From the NCBI GenBank assembly GCA_900618425.1, contig UZAN01039493.1, positions 17,036 through 81,035 of the forward strand: a DNA stretch of 64,000 nucleotides, in the 5' to 3' direction. The notes under the pieces are model-generated. The model was not told the origin of the DNA, ran no database searches, and saw only the letters and a program-made list of their open reading frames with translations. Positions 57,076-64,000 of the stretch are shown piece by piece; positions within the stretch are counted from its first letter, which is position 1; every line of letters starts with the position of its first letter. Both the position numbers and the translations under genes were made by a program. This stretch comes from Echinostoma caproni (taxonomy: Eukaryota > Platyhelminthes > Trematoda > Plagiorchiida > Echinostomatidae).

Positions 57076-57366
57076 CTTATAAGAATTTATTTGTTTTTCC
57101 CTAAAGTGAATAACCTCTTTGAATTTTTGCGTATTAATGCCTAATTTTTGCCAGTCTGTCTCAACTGACTCCGCAACTACGAGGCTTTTCAATTCAATCG
57201 TTTTGGGAAAGTCGAGGCCCATTATTGAAATTGATATATAGCGTCTCCAAATAAATATATTTCCACACCAGATGCGAGCGTGTTCTTCCTTGTCCCAATT
57301 GCTTTGCGAGATGCTTCGCTTAGTTGGTGGATCATGGGGATGAGCAGGTAGTTCGGTGTATCGAAT
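57076..57366 (-). CDS. Long exon candidate of an unknown minus-strand gene
   Basis: The minus strand is open for 97 codons ending at an excellent donor TATAAG|GTATGT. The peptide includes PPTKRSISQSNWDKEEHARI, WRRYISISIMGLDFPKTIEL and a helical, charged end QKFKEVIHFREKQINSYK. The 5' edge may be the CAACTAAG at about 57318, after a pyrimidine-rich stretch, or further upstream. Exit phase is 0. No domain is recognised. It lies in an intron of the plus-strand gene. Confidence 0.5.
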
Positions 57367-57369
57367 CAA

Positions 57370-60300
57370 TCACAAAGATCTTCAAGTATAGACGGTTTAG
57401 GGGCTACTTTTTGGGATGTTTTAGTCCGATAACAGCTATGAATGCATGAATAAAACGGATCAATGTTCACGCATCCATGCAAAGTTGACAGTCAATACAT
57501 TACTCCCAACTTAGAATTCTCCGCTGTTTAATTTTTTTCTGGTGAACGGGTTATCTCAGTGAGGCATGCTCAGTAAAGATACATTTTTAAATTCACGCGG
57601 TTGCACTACGTTGGTGGATATTTCAGGTCCATGGATATATCTGTGTCATGATTAAAGCATGCGACTTCTTCCGAACAGGGTGTGATCTCATGTTCATAGC
57701 ACTGCTCACTCAATCCGGGAGTATCACAGATTGATTAGCAAAATAAAGATATCTCAGCCCGGCGGTTCGTTTGGGAGTACACTCTGGGTTTTGTGTAAAC
57801 AAAAGTGCGACCTGAAAGGCAATCAAATCATTCGAGATAGTTTATTGTGCTCGCCCTTTTAGATACAAAATATTTGTGAATGCGATGGCTAAAAAGATTA
57901 ATAGAATACTGTTTTGTGGCTGCTTGGATTAATTGACAGTCAGCATTAGGGTTGGAACTTAAACCAAACACGTCTTTCTTCAGAGCCGAAGCTCTTAAGA
58001 ACCTTGAGACATAGGGCTCATGTCCAAACTTTTAAAATTCCCAAAAAAGGTGACACAATGTTTTTCTTTGTCACAGAGACCAAAATGTGTTAACTTAACT
58101 AGCTGATGGATAATATAATTATGGACAAATGTTAATGATTTAAATATTATCCGATAATCGTACGATAATCGGATTATCGAGGGAATCGTTTGTCATTTGC
58201 AAGAGACAGAATTTACCTTCACCTCAATCATGAGAACGTGTATCACTTTTCACTATTCACCATTTACCCGCAATCTGTTGTTATTGTTGGGAGGATGGAA
58301 CAGTATATTATCTATTTCTTCCTCTACGCTGAACCAAACACACGTTTTCTGTATAGGAAGAAAAAGCTGAGTTCATCATTATCCTTATGTCCGACATAAT
58401 CCAGTGAATGAACCTGTGAACATATGTAATGAGAAACACTTGAATCGAGAGATGGAACAATGACGTAGAAGTTTAATCCGTCTGGCAGTTGGTGTACATG
58501 TATATATACTAAAAAGTAAAACGGTCACAACCCTGTCTTACAATCTACTCTAATTTTGTTCCAATTTGTAACTCAGTCGTAAACCGCAGAATGACAATGA
58601 AAAACGATAGGAAGTAATGTGATCTTGTTAAATGCTGAATATCGTCCTCTATAGAGCGGTGGCAGTGTGGACTCAGAAGCTTGGCTATGCTGTTAAGCTG
58701 CTTTTACCTGTTCGGATCTTGGTTTATGTGTTGTTAGATTTCGGGCATCAGAAGAGCGTACCTCTTATTTAATTTGAAGCAGGTATCCGATCAAAACTAT
58801 AGCCTTTTCTAGAGATATTCCTCAGATAAGGGGTACTGGGAAAATTTGCTTAGTTAGACATCAGAAATTCAACTCGATATCTATTGAGGTATAATAACTC
58901 CCATAAATCAACCCGATAATATGCAGCATTTGTTCTCTATATCAGGTGATTTATATTCTCAAAACAAAGCCAGTTCTTCTCGGGGCTGTGATCAAAACGC
59001 ATGTCATCAATCTCAAGATAAATGTTTAAACTTGACCATGTGATATGATTTCGTTATCAATTTTCCTAAGTACCACATCTAGAACACAAACAAATGATGA
59101 GATTGATAATCATAATTTGCGTGATCCAAGGAACCGTGCTCTGAAAGAGTCAGCGTACATTAATTAACCATTATTTAATCCCTTGTATGATTAACTAAGG
59201 AGAAATTCCACCTCCTCCATTGTAGAATAACGTTCTTGTTTGATTTGAGTTCTAACATTTCACCAATGATTCATTTTTCTCATCACCATATGTGTTCATA
59301 AAAGCGCCACATTACTTACCCTTGTCATAATTCGAGAGCACATTTGGAAGATGTGTTAGAAACTAGACATTTGGTGTTATCGGTGGCATTACTTCTTTCA
59401 TGCCGCATTGCTGTAGAGAAACAAAAGACATTGATCCCATTTTCAGAACTGTTCTCGGATGCACATTCATTGTGAAACTATGGGTGTCATACTCATTCTA
59501 TTTTTGAAATTTCTTACAAATCAGACTTTGAATTATGATTGTTTTTGTGCTTCATAAAAAACAACCTGTAAGGCTGAACAACTTAAAATATCGCTTTTTA
59601 AACAGTTGCATCAGAGTTTGTAGCATAAGCAAACCACACATATTTAATTGGGCCAAACTCCCTGCAACTAGAAAATAGGCAACAAAAGCGAGAAGTTGAA
59701 AAATCAACAACTTCATCATGGTTGTCATACGTAAATCGTTCAACCTGTCCTCTGCTTTATCACTTTGAACTCAGCTTTGATAAGAAATTAAAAATTAATC
59801 TTTTTGAAGTGCATAATTCATTCACTTCATTGCAAAAAACTACTCTTATGATTTTTTTACCTTTGATTTTTGTAATATTTAATTTACCATCATTATGATT
59901 TAACCTCGAATAATTAACCTCAGAAATTAGTTTTCTTGGGTAAATTTTCAAACATTCCGATGTACTGCGTGGATCAACTTTACATTAGATTTTATTGTTT
60001 AGCTTATGAGGTTACAAGCTCTTCCATTCCAAAACCTTAATATGTATTTTTTGTTCATATTAAATAACCAATAATAACTCTTTCCTCCATACGTTTTGTT
60101 TGGTAAGATAAACGGGTTTAAAGCACAAAGTTTGTAAAGTACATAAACATTGAATTTTTACATTTCACGGAGAACCTGCACAAAAGCCACATCGTTTCAA
60201 CCATTTCATGCTTTTTACGCGAGCCCAACTTGATTTTCAAATCTAGCTTTTAATCCATCTGGGGACTGCTTATTTCACTTGCTTTGCTCGTTAAACCTGG

Positions 60301-62103
60301 TATTTGGTAATTTCCAGCAAACAATTCTCTTGTTGATTTCTGTGACGGGATGAATGAATTAACCGTTCAGAAGACTTTTACAGTCGGAACTTGGCTGTGC
60401 TCATTAGGGTGAACAACTCTGCTTTTCAAAGCAAACTGCAGGTCTTTCGGATAACACATGATATTGATCCGAACTCTCTGCTCTTATTCGTTATATTTAG
60501 TCTTAGGTTATATTTTGCCTAAATATCAAAGGTACTGGCAGTATGACCATCCAAAAGAGCCTATCATTAGATGGTATTCATACTATACCAATAAATTTAA
60601 AGACTTTTTCGTGTTTAGATAGGTTTTGGTTGCGCATGAGCCAAGAGAACAACTTAGGTCTTGATTGAATAGCTCGACTGATTCAGTTTCAGTAATCCCA
60701 TTAGTGCTTAGCTGTCACAAATTTTTTCAAAATAATTTCAATGATTTGCAATTTATTCTAACTGGGAGAATACAGAGTACATTTTCGAAGGTCACATAAA
60801 GCTACAGGTATAAATCATGCGTTTGGCCTACGTGTGCCTTAGCGTGTGAACATCAGGACTTGAGTAACAACATCACATTATCCGGGTAGTAAATTCCAAT
60901 CACTATTGCAATTGGATTTCTTCATACATGCCACAGCCATGCCTTATAGACAGTGTATGATTTCAAGCCGAATAACACTTTATTCATCATAACTTTGGGT
61001 CCTGAGAAATATCCGCACAACTTTGAGCAGTCCATAAAACAAAAATTGTCGAGGTAGAATCGTGTTGTTGACTTCTAAACTCAGTTCAATTTACCCCTTA
61101 TAGTTTGTATCACGAAAAATCTAAAGAACAAAATGCCGATAAAATATGTAATCGATCCAAATATTCTTTTGATTCCAGGGATCGAATTCCATTTAAACTA
61201 AAAATAATAGTTTTATTTATTAGGGGAAAAGCGAAACACGTATTCGTGTTTGTACCACCAAACTCACATCAAATGTAGAAATAACATGTTATTCGAAATG
61301 TCTGAACATATTCGCGAAAATGAAATCATGTGACACGTTGAAGTGAGTGCGCATTTGACGTTGCAAATACTGAGACAGCTCTAGGTAGTCCATCAAAGCC
61401 AATCACTGAACGTGATCGGATTGTGTGGTTTGTGCCAGCGCAACATGATCTTGTGCTCAGTGCACAGTCATTGATTTGTGGCAACATCAGGTGTCTGCGA
61501 TTGGTAGTACAGCGTGAAATAGTCAATAAGCAGGACTGATGTTGTTAAGGCTCATAAGGTGCTTCTTTATAAAAATTGATTATAACTCTTTAAACACAAT
61601 TATTTAAGAAGCGTTCTTATCTGAAACTGTCCTTTTGTATCAAGTGGAAGCATTGGGCTCAAATAACGTCATTTTGCTTTTCCTCATTGACTGGTTCAAA
61701 ACGGTCATAAATGGAACATTTGTCACATGGGTTTCACAAGAATATTTTAGACCGGTGTTTAATCTCGAAATTTAACAGTCAGCTGGGAAGAAATTGATGC
61801 CGAGATTTGCCTTAGGACACCTCAATAAGCATCTTATTTGTTCAGAACTGTTATCTTAATAAAAAAGACCTAAAGGTTGTCGAAACAGGTAAACGTAGAT
61901 GTTCTTGCTGTTTTCATTTGTCATTAGTATCACAATTACTGGATTAATGTATACTTGACCATAGAAAAACAGACGCATTTTTGTCTGTCGGTTGTCTTTG
62001 AACTCACCACGGGTGTATCTCAACTGTCTCTCTTTTTGGTGTTGCACCTTAAATAAATAATCATTATTTTTGTTCTGTGTGTTTGCTGTCTGTTGTTTTT
62101 CAG
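57370..62103. other. Long non-coding stretch (intron)
   Basis: No transposon domain or RNA gene is seen. The minus strand at about 59552-59719 could encode a signal-peptide-like MMKLLIFQLLAFVAYFLVAG, and 60315-60420 on the plus strand is open, but neither has a convincing donor. Confidence 0.4.
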
Positions 62104-62184
62104 GAAGCTCCTGCACGAATAACTTCACCGAAAGAAACGCAGTTCTCGATCACACTTCAACCAATAACGGAAGGCTCATCGCAG
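62104..62184 (+). CDS. Exon of plus-strand gene
   Basis: A strong acceptor (TGTCTGTTGTTTTTCAG) and donor CGCAG|GTAAGA bracket 81 bases, 27 codons, phase 0 to 0. They read EAPARITSPKETQFSITLQP then ITEGSSQ. The splice sites are among the best in the window. Confidence 0.65.
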
Positions 62185-62315
62185 GTAAGATGTTTGCGTC
62201 TGTGGTCTTTAGTTTGTTCTATTGCATAAGTATTGCATCAGCTACACACATTTGATTCTTACGGGAAGTCAGTTTAAACTGATTAATGTTTGTTTTCGAT
62301 TGGAATTATTTTTAG

Positions 62316-62450
62316 TCTGGACCAAAACCGGAAGTTGGACAGCGTCGAGAGAAAAAATCCTCCACAAAGAATCATGTGGTATCACCGACCAATAACAAAC
62401 ACTCATTCTCCGTATTTCTCTCCGGATCGCCGAATTCTGAGAACTGTGGA
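62316..62450 (+). CDS. Exon of plus-strand gene
   Basis: Acceptor AATTATTTTTAG and donor GGA|GTATGT bracket 135 bases, 45 codons, phase 0 to 0. It starts SGPKPEVGQRREKKSSTKNH and ends FSVFLSGSPNSENCG. It has a basic, Ser-rich start and lies 131 bases after the previous exon. Same character as the earlier exons. Confidence 0.62.
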
Positions 62451-62859
62451 GTATGTTGTCCTCTCCTTGGTTGGTTTCACGTCATATTTCGTATCTCTCG
62501 GTGATCTGATTATTATGATTTTTCCTGCAAACTAATCCATATCAGTTCACTCGACCTCCATTCTATCATAGACTACGCTATATTGATCGTTTTTAATATT
62601 TCACCCCCATAGTGATCATTTAAACACACATCGACTTCGGCCAACACGTCTTCAGATGTAAGACGTCTATTCCTGTATTGAAATCTCGCTAAGGCACCTC
62701 CTGAATTTCTCGCAGTTTCTTTGCATGAATTTATTAACCGAAACTACCGATCAATGAAACTTTAGTTTTCCTGAGAGCTTGAAAAACAGTCTTGATCACC
62801 GGATGTGTTCAATTCATGTGCTTTTTGATAACCGCATCAGCACTATACATACAATCAGA

Positions 62860-63204
62860 TCACGTTTGATTAAAAGAGTTGAAGGTTTTGGGTAGACAAA
62901 TACTTAGATCAAAGTTCACTAATTCGAGCTGAATTGGGTATAAAAGCATAGGGCGTAAACGTTGCAAGGGGAAGGAGACAGGGACACCTACCAGGGCAGC
63001 GCCAGGCTCGTCACGAATGCGGTCTGTTTGCGCAAATCGGAGGGCAAGTGCCTCAGTGAACCATATTGGACAAAAACCCTTCTGTCGTATCAAGACATGA
63101 AAGGCGTTCCCATTTTTGTTACACTCTTTACCATCCAATACATGATGGATGATTGACCCAGAGGCCAGGTTTTTCGGTACATTCTCCGTCATCATGATAA
63201 GCAA
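62860..63204 (-). other. Open frame of repeat-like character
   Basis: A 114-codon minus-strand frame includes ALRFAQTDRIRDEPGAALVG and VPVSFPLQRLRPMLLYPI. The GC content is higher than its surroundings and the plus strand is also open. It may be a transposon remnant rather than a host exon. No splice edges were found. Confidence 0.2.
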
Positions 63205-63215
63205 TTCTCTCTCAG

Positions 63216-63271
63216 TTCTTCCTACCCACTTTCCACCGCAATTTCATCAAAAATGCTAAACCTAGAAGAAG
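63216..63271 (+). CDS. Penultimate exon of plus-strand gene
   Basis: Acceptor AATTCTCTCTCAG and donor GAAG|GTAACT bracket 56 bases. In phase 0 they read FFLPTFHRNFIKNAKPRR with exit 2, which the next exon takes up exactly. Another phase is open, but only phase 0 fits 62316-62450. Confidence 0.45.
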
Positions 63272-63531
63272 GTAACTGAATGATCGGGTTTGTATAGAGT
63301 AAATTCAGTGAGCATTAGTTTAATGTCGTGCAGTACTGTGAGGGAGGCAGCGTTATAGGTTCTTGTTATTGCCTGTTTTAACCTGTACTGCATCTGCCTA
63401 TCATGTTGAACACTTCTAAACGGTATGTTGACAAAAACAGTTTTCTTTGAGGCTATATCACTCTGTTCTCGTATATTCAACCACATTACTTAGTTCGCAC
63501 TGAGATTTCTAGGATATTCGTTTTCGTGCAG

Positions 63532-63598
63532 TGCCATTGAAATGCAGCAAAAACCGAACCGTAATGTTTCACTGGAACAGATCATCCCGAATCTGTAG
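63532..63598 (+). CDS. Terminal exon of plus-strand gene
   Basis: After GTTTTCGTGCAG, entry phase 2 gives (S)AIEMQQKPNRNVSLEQIIPN then L and a TAG stop at 63596-63598. The phase matches 63216-63271. No AATAAA follows within the window, so the 3' UTR and poly-A site may lie outside or use a variant signal. The longer minus-strand and plus-strand frames here are shadows. Confidence 0.45.
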
Positions 63599-64000
63599 AA
63601 CAAACCTTGCAGTACGTCACAAACAATTGGACAGAAACTTCCAAAACAAATATACTGTCCCGTCCAAGTCTGCTTGTGATACACGGATTGGATGGGAGGG
63701 AGATCCGTTATCGAGTTTTATCAATTTGACATGCAGTAAATGAAAGAAAGTTTCAGATTCGAGCTTAACCCTGAATTTAATATTGTGATGAGACTGGTTG
63801 AGTTTTCTAAACAATACTTGTGCTTGTGTGTTGTCATTCAATACGACCAATCAGTCATCAGTATTATGGCCGTTGAAGTATCTTTTTATACACTGTTCAG
63901 TTTGGGGTCCTCCAACTTCCCCATGAAGATATATACAAAGACCGTTTTTATTGGACTTCCCATAGTTTCTTCATCAACTTGATGATAATAATATCCATTA
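63599..64000. other. Probable 3' UTR or intergenic sequence
   Basis: No canonical AATAAA, domain or repeat is seen to the end of the window. Open frames are present on both strands but none has a distinctive feature. Confidence 0.4.

Overview
The window looks like a piece of a digenean trematode (flatworm) nuclear genome, most likely an opisthorchiid fluke such as Clonorchis or Opisthorchis. The evidence is moderate AT-richness, long stretches without long open frames, short coding segments with GT/AG splice signals, many microsatellites, scattered single Ns and one 765-base assembly gap. The decayed transposons are of types common in flukes: Ty3/Gypsy of the CsRn1 kind, RTE-like LINE, Penelope-like, Tc1/mariner and tRNA-derived SINE. 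The genus is inference. No bacterial operon, rRNA gene or CRISPR array was seen.

Layout. 0.7-6.4 kb is a transposon graveyard: Gypsy gag, zinc knuckle and protease on the minus strand, a second gag fragment on the plus strand, a broken Tc1/mariner transposase, an LTR-like block, and an RTE reverse-transcriptase tail joined to a dispersed repeat. 6.4-16 kb is mostly non-coding with exon candidates on both strands. 16.5-18.0 kb holds two head-to-head Penelope fragments whose 3' ends form a nearly identical inverted repeat. Four other fold-back repeats lie at 20.9-21.9, 32.3-32.6, 34.6-35.1 and 42.6-42.9 kb. tRNA-derived SINE copies at 25.5, 39.9 and 47.2 kb carry a hammerhead-ribozyme-like core.

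Host genes. The best-supported gene is on the plus strand. From about 42.1 to 63.6 kb a run of short open segments, each with AG before and GT after, can be joined without a phase conflict and ends at a TAG at 63,596-63,598. It would encode a hydrophilic protein rich in Ser, Asn and Thr that I do not recognise. Weaker exon candidates carry the chain back to 7.7 kb. On the minus strand a second phase-compatible set (57.3, 49.8-49.5, 39.0, 28.9, 25.4, 22.2, 14.0-13.1, 6.9 kb) suggests one or more genes interleaved with the first. All exon models were made by eye. Short exons (under about 60 bases) can easily arise by chance, and transcript data would be decisive.

I did not find a convincing new multi-gene system. 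The most unusual items are the SINE family with hammerhead-like cores, the Penelope palindrome and the other fold-back repeats, and the interleaved opposite-strand exon sets.
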